Shown here one piece after another: positions 35,336 through 44,800 of a DNA stretch of 64,000 bases. This DNA is from Streptomyces sp. NRRL B-24484 (GTDB lineage: Bacteria; Actinomycetota; Actinomycetes; Streptomycetales; Streptomycetaceae): assembly GCF_000717715.1 (NCBI RefSeq), contig NZ_JOAI01000044.1, forward strand, positions 5,777 through 69,776. Reading direction: 5' to 3'. The translations under genes were made by a program, and so were the position numbers. Position 1 is the first letter of the stretch. Each line of letters starts with the position of its first letter. The notes under the pieces were generated by a model. That model was not told the origin of the DNA and made no database searches. It saw nothing but the letters and a program-made list of their open reading frames with translations.

Positions 35336-35935
35336 TCAGATGCGGGACCGGCGCGGCCGGCCCGTGGTGGTGGCGGGCGGCGCGGGTGCGGGCGCCGCGA
35401 CGGATCGGGCGGCGTGCTGGGCGAGACGGGTCTCGCAGTGGTCCAGCCAGCGGATCTCCGCCTCGGTCTGGAAGATCAGCTGCTCCAGGACGAGCAGCCA
35501 GGCGAGGTCGCTCTGCTGCTCGCCGGCGGTGAGCGCCTGCGCCTTGAGCCGGGTGTAGTCCTGCAGCGCCTTCATGCTGTGCCGGCGCTGGGACTGCACC
35601 ACGGCCTGGACGTCGACACCGGGAACGCCGACGGCCATCGCCAGCTTGATCGCGAGCTCGTCGCGGGGCGGATTGGTCCGGGGCACCGGGGTGTCGAACC
35701 ACTGGCGCAGTTCCGTGCGTCCTGCCTCGGTGACGGCGTAGAAGAGGTGGCCCTCGTCGTCCTCTCCGGCGGGCTCCACGAGCCCGTCGCGCTCCAGGCG
35801 CCCCAGCGTCGTGTAGACCTGGCCGACGTTCAGCGGCCAGGTGGCACCGGTGCGGGCCTCGAACTCGGAGCGCAGCTGGTAGCCGTACCGGGGGCCCTGG
35901 TCGAGGAGGGCGAGGAGACCATGACGGATCGACAT
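35336..35935 (-). CDS. PadR-family transcriptional regulator
   Basis: 199-residue PadR regulator. The N-terminal winged helix reads RHGLLALLDQGPRYGYQLRSEFEARTG in the family pattern (about 4-30), with VGQVYTTLGRLERDGLVEP as recognition helix and wing; the C-terminal half is the PadR dimerisation helix bundle, and the end is Pro/Ala/Arg-rich. The ATG at 35935 has no ribosome site and lies inside a 26-bp near-palindrome, so the mRNA is probably leaderless and autorepressed. First gene of the PadR-ATPase-permease operon; such regulators usually release when the exported compound binds. Confidence 0.92.
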   Translation of the reverse strand: MSIRHGLLALLDQGPRYGYQLRSEFEARTGATWPLNVGQVYTTLGRLERDGLVEPAGEDDEGHLFYAVTEAGRTELRQWFDTPVPRTNPPRDELAIKLAMAVGVPGVDVQAVVQSQRRHSMKALQDYTRLKAQALTAGEQQSDLAWLLVLEQLIFQTEAEIRWLDHCETRLAQHAARSVAAPAPAPPATTTGRPRRSRI

Positions 35936-35958
35936 ACCGAGTATGTATACCCGGTATG
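35933..35958. promoter_or_regulatory. PadR operator, near-perfect 26-bp palindrome
   Basis: Sequence CATACCG...CGGTATG read outward from both ends; only 4 of 26 positions break the symmetry. It overlaps the start codon of the PadR gene and a possible -10 TATACA 8 bases upstream of it, so binding would block transcription of the exporter operon. It may also affect the divergent EEP gene. Confidence 0.75.
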
Positions 35959-36028
35959 CCCCGGGGCCTCAAGCCCCGCGTCCCCGGACCGGGCGGTCCG
36001 GGGCCGGACAGCGGGTACGGTCGAGGGT

Positions 36029-37000
36029 GTGAGCCAGCTGCGCATCGCCACCTTCAACCTGCTCCACGGTCAGCCGCTCGCCGCCGACGGCACGCCGCTG
36101 CCCCTGCCGGCCGAGCCCGCCGCGCCGCTCGGCGACGCGATCGCCGACCTCGACGCGGACGTCCTCGCCCTGCAGGAGGTCGACCGCCACCAGGAGCGAT
36201 CCGGCCTGGTCGACCAGGCCGCCGTCGCCGCCAAGGCGATGGGGGCCGCCGACTGGCGGTTCGCCGCCGCCCTGCACGGCCGGCCCGCGCCGCTGGCCGG
36301 CTGGCTGACCGACCCTGCGATGACCTCGCTGCAGGTCTACGGGCCCGCCGAGGTCGACACCGCCACCGGCCTGCCCTCCTACGGCACCGCCCTGCTGACC
36401 CGCCTTCCGGTCGCGCACTGGCGGGCCCGCCGGTTCGCCCCGGCGCCGTTCGGGCTGCCGCTGCGGGTCGCCGGACGCCGCGGGCTGACCCCCGTGCCGG
36501 ACGAGCCGCGGGCCGCGCTGGCCGCCGTCCTGGAGGGCCGGCACGGGCCGTTCACCGTAGTCGCCGCGCACCTGTCGTTCGTGCCCGGCTGGAACGTCTC
36601 GCAACTGGCCGCGATCCGCCGCTGGATCGCCGACCTGCCCCGGCCCTACCTGGTGCTCGGCGACTTCAACCTGATCGGGGCCGTCCCGCGGACGGTGCTC
36701 GGCGGGGCCGCCGCACTGGACCGCAGCACCGCCCGGGAGCGGGTCCGGGAGGCCCGGGCCGCCCGCCGCACCCGGCTCGAACAGGACGGCGGCCGGCGGC
36801 GCCGGGTCCGCGAGCCCCGGCCCCGCCCGCAGGGCTGGTACGACCTGGCGCGCACCCCCACCTACCCCTCCCACAAGCCGGCCGTGCAGTTCGACCACGT
36901 CCTGGCCGTGGGCGTCCCCCGCACCGCCGTCGGCCCCGCCTCGGCCCCCCGCACCGCCGTCTCCGACCACCGCCCCCTCGTCGTCGAGGTCGACCTGTAG
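36029..37000 (+). CDS. Endonuclease/exonuclease/phosphatase family protein
   Basis: 323-residue EEP-fold hydrolase. Motifs are RIATFNLLHG at the start, DADVLALQEVDRHQERS, LLTRLPV, VVAAHLSFVPGWN, LVLGDFNLIGAVPR and a terminal AVSDHRPLVVEVDL, covering the catalytic Asn, Glu, Asp and His residues. The family includes DNA-repair nucleases, phosphatases and sphingomyelinases; without a signal peptide this is probably an intracellular enzyme. The GTG at 36029 lies 7 bases after TACGGT, so it may be leaderless; the usual ribosome site is too close. Divergent from the PadR gene. Confidence 0.9.
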   Translation: MSQLRIATFNLLHGQPLAADGTPLPLPAEPAAPLGDAIADLDADVLALQEVDRHQERSGLVDQAAVAAKAMGAADWRFAAALHGRPAPLAGWLTDPAMTSLQVYGPAEVDTATGLPSYGTALLTRLPVAHWRARRFAPAPFGLPLRVAGRRGLTPVPDEPRAALAAVLEGRHGPFTVVAAHLSFVPGWNVSQLAAIRRWIADLPRPYLVLGDFNLIGAVPRTVLGGAAALDRSTARERVREARAARRTRLEQDGGRRRRVREPRPRPQGWYDLARTPTYPSHKPAVQFDHVLAVGVPRTAVGPASAPRTAVSDHRPLVVEVDL

Positions 37001-37032
37001 GGAAGCGACGCAGGAGGCGGATCCCAGGGGCG

Positions 37033-38232
37033 CTAGACCCGTCCCGAGCCCTTGGCGAGCATCGGGCGGCCGCCCTGGACGGGGAGGTGCGGGCCGACCG
37101 GCTCGTACTGGAGCAGGAGCATCGCGGCGTCGTCCCCGAGCTTGTGCCCGACGTGCCGCACCACGTCCTGGTGCACGTTCCGCAGCACCTCGACCGGACA
37201 CCCGGTGGCGCAGTGCGGCAGCCGCTCGGTGAGCGGGTAGAAGGCGCCGCCGCCGTCCCGGGCCTCGATCACGCCGTCGGTGTAGAGCAGCACCCGGTCG
37301 CCGGGCCGCAGCGGCAGCCGCTGCACCGGCGGCCGGACGTCCGCCGGGTCGAGCACGCCGAGCGGCGGGACGGGCTCGGCGGGCTCCAGCAGCGCGACGC
37401 CCTCGCCGGCCCGCAGCAGGACGGGCGCCGGGTGACCGCAGTTGACCACCTCGGCGGTGCCGTCGGAGCGGATCCCGATCAGCACGAGGGTGACGAACTC
37501 CTCCTCGATGCCGGGGTGGTCGTTCTCGTGCAGCGCCCGGTCGAGGCTGACGGCGAGCCAGCCGGCCACCCGGTCCAGCGAGGCCTCCTGGTGGGCGGCC
37601 TCGCGGAAGGCGCCGAGCACCGCGGCGGCGGTCTCCACCGCGGCGAGGCCCTTGCCGCGGACGTCGCCGACCACCGCGCGCACCCCGTGCCGGGTGTTGA
37701 CCACCTCGTAGAGGTCGCCGCCGATCGAGGCGTGCGCGTGCGCCGCGGCGTAGTGCACGGCCGCCCGGACGCTGCCGACCCGGTCCGGGACGGGCCGCAG
37801 CAGCACCCGGCGGGCGATCTCGGCCACCAGCTGGGCCTCGGCGAGGGCGAGCTCCTGACGGAGCCGCAGCGTGGTGGAGACCCAGCCGATGCCGGCGACC
37901 AGGGCGATCGCGAAGACGGTCGCGCTGTGCACCGACTCGCCGAGCACGTCGTTGTAGCCGGCCATCAGGAAGGCCGCCAGCTCGGTCAGCACGCCGATGA
38001 GCAGCGGGTACCAGGTGCGCCGGCTGACGACGGCGGCGAGCGCCGGGACGGCGGTGAGCGCGGGCTCGACCGTCACCTCGGTGTTGCTGAAGAAGTCCAG
38101 GGAGACCACCAGCGCCATGCCGATGAACGGCAGCGCCAGTGCGGTTCTCGGCCAGGTGCCCGTCACCGTGCCTGGGTCAGCCCCCGGGGCGGGCCCCGCG
38201 AGCCGGTCTCTGATCCATCCGGTCGCGCTCAA
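37033..38232 (-). CDS. Membrane PP2C-family (SpoIIE-type) serine phosphatase
   Basis: 399-residue protein. Four to five N-terminal helices (about 35-140) precede a short linker and a SpoIIE/RsbU-type PP2C domain (about 180-385). Metal and catalytic motifs are GGDLYEVV, VGDVRGKGLAAVE, VNCGHPAPVLL, LLYTDGVIEARD and LGDDAAMLLLQY. Proteins of this layout dephosphorylate anti-anti-sigma factors. The frame is open to 38433; I prefer the TTG at 38232, which has GGAGAG 6 bases upstream, because the first 67 codons otherwise look like promoter DNA containing a nested palindrome. No anti-sigma or anti-anti-sigma gene is adjacent. Confidence 0.88.
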   Translation of the reverse strand: MSATGWIRDRLAGPAPGADPGTVTGTWPRTALALPFIGMALVVSLDFFSNTEVTVEPALTAVPALAAVVSRRTWYPLLIGVLTELAAFLMAGYNDVLGESVHSATVFAIALVAGIGWVSTTLRLRQELALAEAQLVAEIARRVLLRPVPDRVGSVRAAVHYAAAHAHASIGGDLYEVVNTRHGVRAVVGDVRGKGLAAVETAAAVLGAFREAAHQEASLDRVAGWLAVSLDRALHENDHPGIEEEFVTLVLIGIRSDGTAEVVNCGHPAPVLLRAGEGVALLEPAEPVPPLGVLDPADVRPPVQRLPLRPGDRVLLYTDGVIEARDGGGAFYPLTERLPHCATGCPVEVLRNVHQDVVRHVGHKLGDDAAMLLLQYEPVGPHLPVQGGRPMLAKGSGRV

Positions 38233-38357
38233 CTCGGTCTCTCCAGCAGAAGGTGGCCGGTGCCAGGGACACCTGCGGTGATGACGGAGGGTCAGGGGGC
38301 TGTGGCCCCCGCATGCGGCCGGAGTACGGGGTTGACCGGTTACCGACCCCACAATAG

Positions 38358-38390
38358 GTGCGAAAAGTGCACAGTGCACAGATTTCGCAC
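38358..38390. promoter_or_regulatory. Nested palindrome upstream of the PP2C gene
   Basis: Outer arms GTGCGAAA (38358-38365) and TTTCGCAC (38383-38390) enclose two GTGCAC copies in the form GTGCAC-A-GTGCAC (38367-38379), themselves palindromic. It lies between the end of adnB and the PP2C start, over a plausible -10 TATTGT on the minus strand. Likely a strong operator. Confidence 0.6.
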
Positions 38391-38422
38391 GATCCCGTGA
38401 CGGCTTGAATGCTCTGCGTGAC

Positions 38423-41400
38423 TCATTCTTCACTATTCCCGATCAGGAGCCTGGTCAACTCTTTTCGGTCAGGAAGTCCTGCGGGTCTGACGACCCGGCC
38501 GCTGCGGACGTACAGGAACGCCGCACTGACCTGCTCGGGCTCGACACCCGCCCGCTCGGCCCAGGCCAGCCGGTAGATGGCGAGCTGCAGCGGGTCCGCG
38601 GTCTCCTCGCGGTGGGTCTTCCAGTCCACCACCTCGTAGCGCCAGGGGTGCGGTGACCCTGAGCCACCGTCACGCTCCCGGTAGACCGCGTCGATCCGGC
38701 CGCGCACCACGCGTCCCGCCAGCAGCAGCTGGAACGGCGCCTCGATCCGGTACGGCACCCGGTCCGCGTACGGGCTGCGCAGGAACGCCTCCTTCAGCCG
38801 GGCGAGGTCGCGCTCGTCCTCGATGCCGTCCTCGTCGGCGCCGGGCAGCGCGTCCGGTTCCAGGAGCAGCAGTTCCTCCGTCTCGAAGCGGGACTGCACC
38901 CAGCTGTGGAAGCGCGTGCCGCGGCGGGCGGCCGGCTGCGGCGGGCGCGGCATCGGCCGGGCCAGGTCGCGGGCGAAGCCGTCGGGGTCGGCGGCCAGCC
39001 GCATCACCTGCGAGGCCGAGAGCGAGGCGGGCAGCGGCACGTCGCGCACGGAGCGCCGGGCCCGGGCCAACTCGCCGAGCAGCGCGTCCAGGTCGCGGTC
39101 CCAGGAGGCGACCAGCCGGGCGTCCTCCGGCGCCATCTCCTCCGGGTCGGCGGGCGGCGCCCCGGCGAGCCGGTGCCGGACGACCTCCGCCACCCGGCGG
39201 CGGGCCCGCTGGGCGGCGGCGTCCAGCGGCAGCGGCCAGGGGGTCTCCAGCGAGCGGGCCAGCGCCGGGTTCTCGGCCTCCGGCAGCGGCTCCTCCGCCC
39301 ACGCCTCGACCTCGCCGTTGCCGGGCGGCGCGCAGTGCTCGCGCAGCTCGACGAGGAAGTCCGACGGGCCGCGCCGGCGCTTCTGGTTCGGCCCCCACCA
39401 GTGCCCCGAGGCGAGCAGCAGCTCCCGGGGGCGGGTGAAGGCGACATAGCCGAGCCGCAGCTCCTCGACCGCCGAGTGGTGGGCCATCTCCTTCTTGAAC
39501 AGGCCCATGCCCTTGGCCGTCCACGGCGGGTCCCCGGGCAGCGTGTCGGCGTCGCCGCGCAGCGCGTGCGGCAGCACCCGGCGGGTGCTCGTCCAGCGCT
39601 CCCGGCCCTGGCCGGACGGGAACCCGCCCTTCACCAGGCCCGGCACCGCGACGACGTCCCACTCCAGGCCCTTGGACTTGTGCGCGGTCAGCACCTTCAC
39701 GGTGTCCTCGCCACCGGGCAGTCCGGCGTCCAGCCCCCGCTCGTACTCCTGCGCCGCGCGCAGGAAGGCGAGGAAGGCGGAGAGCCCGGGGTCGCCGTCC
39801 AGGTCGGCGAAGCCGGCCGCGATGTCCAGGAAGCCGTGCAGCGTCTCCCGGCGGCGGGCCGCCAGGGCGTGCGGCGAGGCCGACAGCTCGACCTCCAGGC
39901 CGGTCACCGCGAGGACCCGGTGCAGCACGTCCATCAACGGCTCGGCCAGCGCCCGGCGCAGCTCCCGGACCTCCCGCGCCAGCCGGGCGAAGCGGACCCG
40001 GGCCTCCGGCGAGAACGGCAGCTCGTCGGGCTGCTCCGCCTCCAGGAAGGTCTCCAGGGCGTCGGCCAGCGACACCACCTCGGTCGGGTCGGTGCCAGCC
40101 ACCGCCGCGGCCAGCGCATCGCCCTGCAGCCGCTCGGTGCGCACCAGGTCGGCGGCCCGGCGGCCGAGCAGCGCCAGGTCGCGGGGGCCGACCCGCCAGC
40201 GCGGGCCGATCAGCAGCCGCACCAGCGCGGCGTTCGCCGTCGGGTCCTGCAGCACCTCGCAGACCGCCACCAGGTCGGCCACCTCGGGCAGTTGGAGCAG
40301 ACCGCCGAGGCCCACCACCTCGACCGGCACCTCCCGGGCGACCAGCGCCGCGTGCACGTCGGGGAAGGCCGCCCCGCCCCGGCAGAGCACCGCGATCCGG
40401 CCCGGCGCCGTCCCGGTGCGCACCAGGTGCGCGATCCGGTCGGCCAGCCAGTCGATCTCCTCGTCGTGCGTCGGCAGCAGCGCGCAGCGGACGAAGCCGT
40501 CCCCCTCCGCACCCGGGGCGGGGCGCAGCGCCTCGACGCCCTCGTGCATGGCCCGCAGGTCGGCCGCCAGGTGGTTGGCGAAGGCCAGCAGCCGGCCGCC
40601 GCTGCGGCGGTTCTCGCTCAGTGCGTAGCGGGCCGAGGCGGTGCCGTCCCGCCGCGGGAAGTGCACCGGGAAGTCGTCCAGGTTGGCCACCGAGGCGCCG
40701 CGCCAGCCGTAGATCGCCTGGCAGGGGTCGCCGACCGCGGTCACCGGGTGGCCGCTGTCGCCGCCGTCCGCGCCGAACAGGCCGGCCAGCATCAGCCGCT
40801 GCGCCACCGAGGTGTCCTGGTACTCGTCGAGCAGCACCACCCGGTACTGCTCGCGCAGCAGCCGGCCCACCTCCGGCCGCTCCTGCGCCAGCCGGGCCGA
40901 GGCGGCTATCTGGTCGCCGAAGTCCATCAGGCCGCCGGCCCGCTTGCGCCGCCGGTAGTCCTCCACCAGGTGCAGCAGCTCCTGGCGGGCCCGGGCGGCC
41001 TTCGGGACGGCCCGCAGGTCCTCGTTGGTCAGCTTCGCCGTCGCCAGGCCGTCGAGCAGCTCCTCGTCCCAGGCGCGCAGCCGCTCGGGCTGCACCAGGT
41101 GCTCGGCGAGTTCGGAGTCCAGCGCGATCAGGTCGGCGACCAGCGTCGAGAACGTGCCGGTGAGCGCCGGGAACGGGCCGCGGGCGGAGCGCAGCACCTT
41201 GGCCGCCAGCTGGAAGCGGGTCGCGTCCGCGAGCAGCCGGACGTCCGGCTCTATGCCCAGGCGCAGGCCGTGCTCCTTCAGCAGCCGGCCGGCGAAGGCG
41301 TGGTACGTCGAGATCTCCGGCTCGCCGAGGGACTCGGTGTCGTCCGGGTCGAGGACGCGGGCGCGGAGGAGGGCGGTGCGGACGCGCTCCGCGAGCTCGC

Positions 41401-41629
41401 CGGCGGCCTTGTTGGTGAAGGTCAGGCCGAGCACCTGCTCCGGCGCCACCGCGCCCGAGCCGACCAGCCAGACCACCCGGGCCGCCATCACCGTCGTCTT
41501 GCCGGAGCCGGCGCCGGCCACGATCACGGCGGGCTCCAGCGGGGCGCCGATGGCCTCCATCTGCTCGGCGTTGAACGGAATGCCGAGGAGTTCCTTCAAC
41601 TGGCCGGGGTCGTCGAGCACGGAACGCAC
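38423..41629 (-). CDS. adnB: AdnB-like helicase-nuclease subunit
   Basis: 1068-residue subunit of the actinobacterial AdnAB end-resection complex, which unwinds and degrades double-strand breaks for recombination. The UvrD-like motor has Walker A AGAGSGKTTVM, motif II LLDEYQDTS, GDPCQAIYGWRG, LTAHKSKGLEWD and YVAFTRPREL. The C-terminal nuclease has RRGTRFHSWVQSRFE, GRIDAVYRE and YEVVDWKTH, a PD-(D/E)XK active site. No Fe-S cysteine set is seen here, in contrast to the upstream partner. The order AdnA then AdnB is as in mycobacteria, which is why I assign the names this way. The ATG at 41629 begins 199 bases after the adnA stop. Confidence 0.9.
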   Translation of the reverse strand: MRSVLDDPGQLKELLGIPFNAEQMEAIGAPLEPAVIVAGAGSGKTTVMAARVVWLVGSGAVAPEQVLGLTFTNKAAGELAERVRTALLRARVLDPDDTESLGEPEISTYHAFAGRLLKEHGLRLGIEPDVRLLADATRFQLAAKVLRSARGPFPALTGTFSTLVADLIALDSELAEHLVQPERLRAWDEELLDGLATAKLTNEDLRAVPKAARARQELLHLVEDYRRRKRAGGLMDFGDQIAASARLAQERPEVGRLLREQYRVVLLDEYQDTSVAQRLMLAGLFGADGGDSGHPVTAVGDPCQAIYGWRGASVANLDDFPVHFPRRDGTASARYALSENRRSGGRLLAFANHLAADLRAMHEGVEALRPAPGAEGDGFVRCALLPTHDEEIDWLADRIAHLVRTGTAPGRIAVLCRGGAAFPDVHAALVAREVPVEVVGLGGLLQLPEVADLVAVCEVLQDPTANAALVRLLIGPRWRVGPRDLALLGRRAADLVRTERLQGDALAAAVAGTDPTEVVSLADALETFLEAEQPDELPFSPEARVRFARLAREVRELRRALAEPLMDVLHRVLAVTGLEVELSASPHALAARRRETLHGFLDIAAGFADLDGDPGLSAFLAFLRAAQEYERGLDAGLPGGEDTVKVLTAHKSKGLEWDVVAVPGLVKGGFPSGQGRERWTSTRRVLPHALRGDADTLPGDPPWTAKGMGLFKKEMAHHSAVEELRLGYVAFTRPRELLLASGHWWGPNQKRRRGPSDFLVELREHCAPPGNGEVEAWAEEPLPEAENPALARSLETPWPLPLDAAAQRARRRVAEVVRHRLAGAPPADPEEMAPEDARLVASWDRDLDALLGELARARRSVRDVPLPASLSASQVMRLAADPDGFARDLARPMPRPPQPAARRGTRFHSWVQSRFETEELLLLEPDALPGADEDGIEDERDLARLKEAFLRSPYADRVPYRIEAPFQLLLAGRVVRGRIDAVYRERDGGSGSPHPWRYEVVDWKTHREETADPLQLAIYRLAWAERAGVEPEQVSAAFLYVRSGRVVRPAGLPDRKELTRLLIGNSEE

Positions 41630-41688
41630 CCCCCAACGCTAACCGGCCCCGCGGACATCCCGTACCGGCGCTCGGGGATCAGCACCCC

Positions 41689-41825
41689 GGGGGCGCTGGG
41701 GGCACCTCCCGGCCGAAGGCCGGGGGGCGGACCTGCGCAATGCGGATGCGGGCCACCGTACGAACCGGGGGCGAGCCCAGATCGGTTCCGTCACTGACCC
41801 CGGACTGCGCAGTTCCCCGCGCCCC
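41689..41825. repeat. Streptomyces-type intergenic repeats between adnA and adnB
   Basis: Two elements I recognise as recurrent in streptomycete intergenic DNA: a CCCGGCC-GAA-GGCCGGG hairpin (41708-41724) preceded by GGGGGCGCTGGGGGCACCT, and CTGCGCAGTTCCCCGCGCCC starting at 41805. They fill most of the 199-base gap inside an otherwise compact operon. Confidence 0.6.
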
Positions 41826-41828
41826 GGC

Positions 41829-44800
41829 TCAGTCGATCAGTTGGCGGCCGTCGCGTTGGGCGGAGCAGCTGCTGCGGAAGGTGCAGCGGCCGCAGCCGTC
41901 CCCCTGGGTGGGGACGAAGCGTTCGGCGAGGACGCGGCCGGCGGCGTCGGCGAGCAGGTTCTCGATCCAGGGTTCGCCGTCCGGCGGGGCCTGCTGCTGG
42001 ACCTTGGGGGCCTCCTTGTCGGTCTTGCCGGGCTCGCGGAGGTGGACGAGTTCGGCCCCGCCGGAGGCGATCCCCTCGGGGAGGCCGGGGAGGCCGTCGA
42101 GGGCTCCGTTGCGGACGGCGAGCTGGTAGACGGCGAGCTGCTTGTGCTCGGGGAGGGACTTCTCGGTGGGGATCTGCCTGCCGGTCTTGAAGTCGACGAC
42201 GTACGCCCGGCCGCCGGCGTCCTGCTCGATCCGGTCCATGGAGCCGCGGATGCGGACGGCGACGCCGCCGACGGTGAGGGTGAGGTCGAAGCCGTGCTCG
42301 GTGGCGACGGTGGTGCGGCCGCGTTCGAGGACGTGCCAGTGCAGGAAGCGTTCGAGGGCGGCGCGGGCCTCGGTCTTCTCCTGGTGGGACTTCCAGGGGG
42401 CGTCGAAGGCGAGGGCGTCCCAGACCGTGTCGAGTCGCTCCATGAGGACGGCGAGGTCGGCGGGGGTGCGGCCGGAGCCGACCTCGTCGGCGAGGGCGTG
42501 CAGGACGTTGCCGAAGCCCTGGGCGGCGCTGGCGGTGCCGGCGGCCCGGACGTCCTTGTCGAGGAACCACTGGAGGGCGCAGCTGTCCAGCTGTTCGAGT
42601 CCGCTGCCGGAGAGCCGGACGGGGGTGTCCGGGGAGCGCAGCGGCTCGGGGGCGGCGGTCTGGTCGTGCAGGCCCCACCAGCGGTCGGGGTGGGCGGCGG
42701 GGACGAGCGGGGCGCCGTCCTCGTCGGCCGCCTCGGCGAGCCGGGCGAGGCGTTCGGCGGCGGCGCGGCGCAGTGCGGGCGCGCGGGCCGGGTCGACGGT
42801 GACGGCGCGGAGTTCGGCGACCAGGGCGGCGACGGCGAGCGGCCGGCGCGGGCGGTGGGTGATGTCGGCGACGGTCACCTGCGGGGTGCGGGAGCGGACC
42901 TTGCCGGTGCGCGGGTCGAGCTCCTCGCGGTACAGCTCGCGCAGGAAGCGGGAGGGTTCGTCGCCGTCCTCGGCGGGGGCCTTGACGGCGGTGACGATCA
43001 GCCGGTCCTTGGCGCGGGTGGCGGCGGTGTAGAAGAGGCGCCGCTCCTCGCCGAGCAGGGCGGCCGGGGAGAGCGGTTCGGCGAGGCCGTCGCGGCCGAT
43101 CCGGTCGGCCTCCAGCAGGGAGCCGCGGCGGCGGAGGTCGGGCCACAGGCCCTCCTGGACGCCGGCGACGACGACGAGCCGCCACTCCAGGCCCTTGGAG
43201 CGGTGGGCGGTCATCAGCCGGACGGCCTCGGGGCGGACGGTGCGGACGGTGAGGGTGTCGGCGGCGATGTCCTGGGCCTCCAGTTCGGCCAGGAACTCGG
43301 GGGCGCTGCGGTGGCCGGCGGCCTGGTCCTCGGCGCGGGCGGCGGTCTCGAAGAGCGCGCAGATCGCGTCGAGGTCGCGGTCGGCGTTGCGGGCGGCGGC
43401 GCCGCCGCGCAGGGCGGCCCGTTCCAGGCGTTCGCGCCAGCGGCGGCTGCCGTCCCAGAGCAGCCAGAGGGCCTCCTCGGCGCTGCCGCCGCCGGCGAGG
43501 AGTTCGCGGACCTTGCGCAGCAGGACACCGAGGTCGCGGGCGCGGCGGGCGGCGGCCGGCTCCATGGCGACGAGGCGCTCGGGTTCGGCGAGGGCCTCGC
43601 GGATCAGCTCCTCGGCGGGGCGGACGGCGGTCCGATCGCCGCTGTCGCGCAGGGCTACGCGTTCCTCCTCGCGCAGGGCCCGGCCGAGGCGGCGCAGGTC
43701 GGAGCCGTCGAGGCCGCCGAGCGGGCCGGTGAGCAGGGTGTGGGCGAGGTCGGGGATGAGCCGGTCGAGGGGTTCGGCGCAGGTGCGCAGGGCGAGCAGC
43801 AGCGGGGCGACGGCGGGTTCCTCGCGCAGCGGCAGGTCGTCGCCGTCGATCTCCAGCGGCACGCCGGCGGCGGACAGGGCGCGCCGGACGCCGGGGATGG
43901 AACGGGCGCCGGCGCGGACCAGGACGGCCATCTCGCCCCAGGGCACGCCGTCCTCCAGGTGGGCCCGGCGCAGCAGGTCGGCGATCGAGTCGAGTTCGGC
44001 GCCCGGGGTCGGGTAGGTGAACACCTCGACGCGGCCGCCCTCGCGGGAGGGCAGCAGGGCGCGGTGCTGGGCGAGCTTGTCGGCGGGCAGCCGGCCCATC
44101 GGCATCCGGCGGGCGAGTTCGCGGGTGGCGGCGAGCAGGACGGCGCCGGAGCGGCGGGAGGTCCGCAGCACCTTGACCTCGGCGGGCCGGCCGTCGGCCT
44201 GCCGGAAGGTCCCGGGGAAGTCGAGGATGCCGTTGATGTCGGCGCCGCGGAAGGCGTAGATCGACTGGTCGGGGTCACCGACGGCGACGAGGTCGCGGCC
44301 GCCGCCGGCGAGCCGGCGCAGCAGCCGGACCTGGGAGGGGTCGGTGTCCTGGTACTCGTCGACGAAGACCACGTCGTAGCGGGCGGCGAGCCGCGTCGCG
44401 GCCTCGGGGCGCTCGGCGAGCAGGACGGCGCGGTGCACCAGCTCGGCGTAGTCGAGGACGCCGCGCAGGTCGAGGACGTCGAGGTAGTCGGCGAGGAAGT
44501 GGGCGGCGGCCGCCCAGTCGGGGCGCTGGACGCCCTCGGCGAAGCGGGCCAGTTCGTCCTCGCCGAGGCCGAGCTCGCGGCTGCGGGCGAGGACGGCGCG
44601 GACCTCGTCGGCGAAGCCGCGGGTGGTGAGGCAGGCGCGCAGGTCGAGCGGCCAGGAGATCCGGCCGGTGCCGTCCCGGGCGTCCTCGGCGCCGCCGGCG
44701 AGCAGTTCGCGGACCATGACGTCCTGCTCGGGGCCGGAGAGCAGGCGCAGCGGTTCGGCGGCGTCCTCCTGTTCCTGGTGCTCGCGGAGCAGGGCGTAGC

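Noticed and set aside
36029..38232. Biosynthetic or resistance cluster around the PadR exporter
   Set aside because: No biosynthetic enzyme is adjacent; the EEP and PP2C genes are housekeeping types, so no cluster can be supported.
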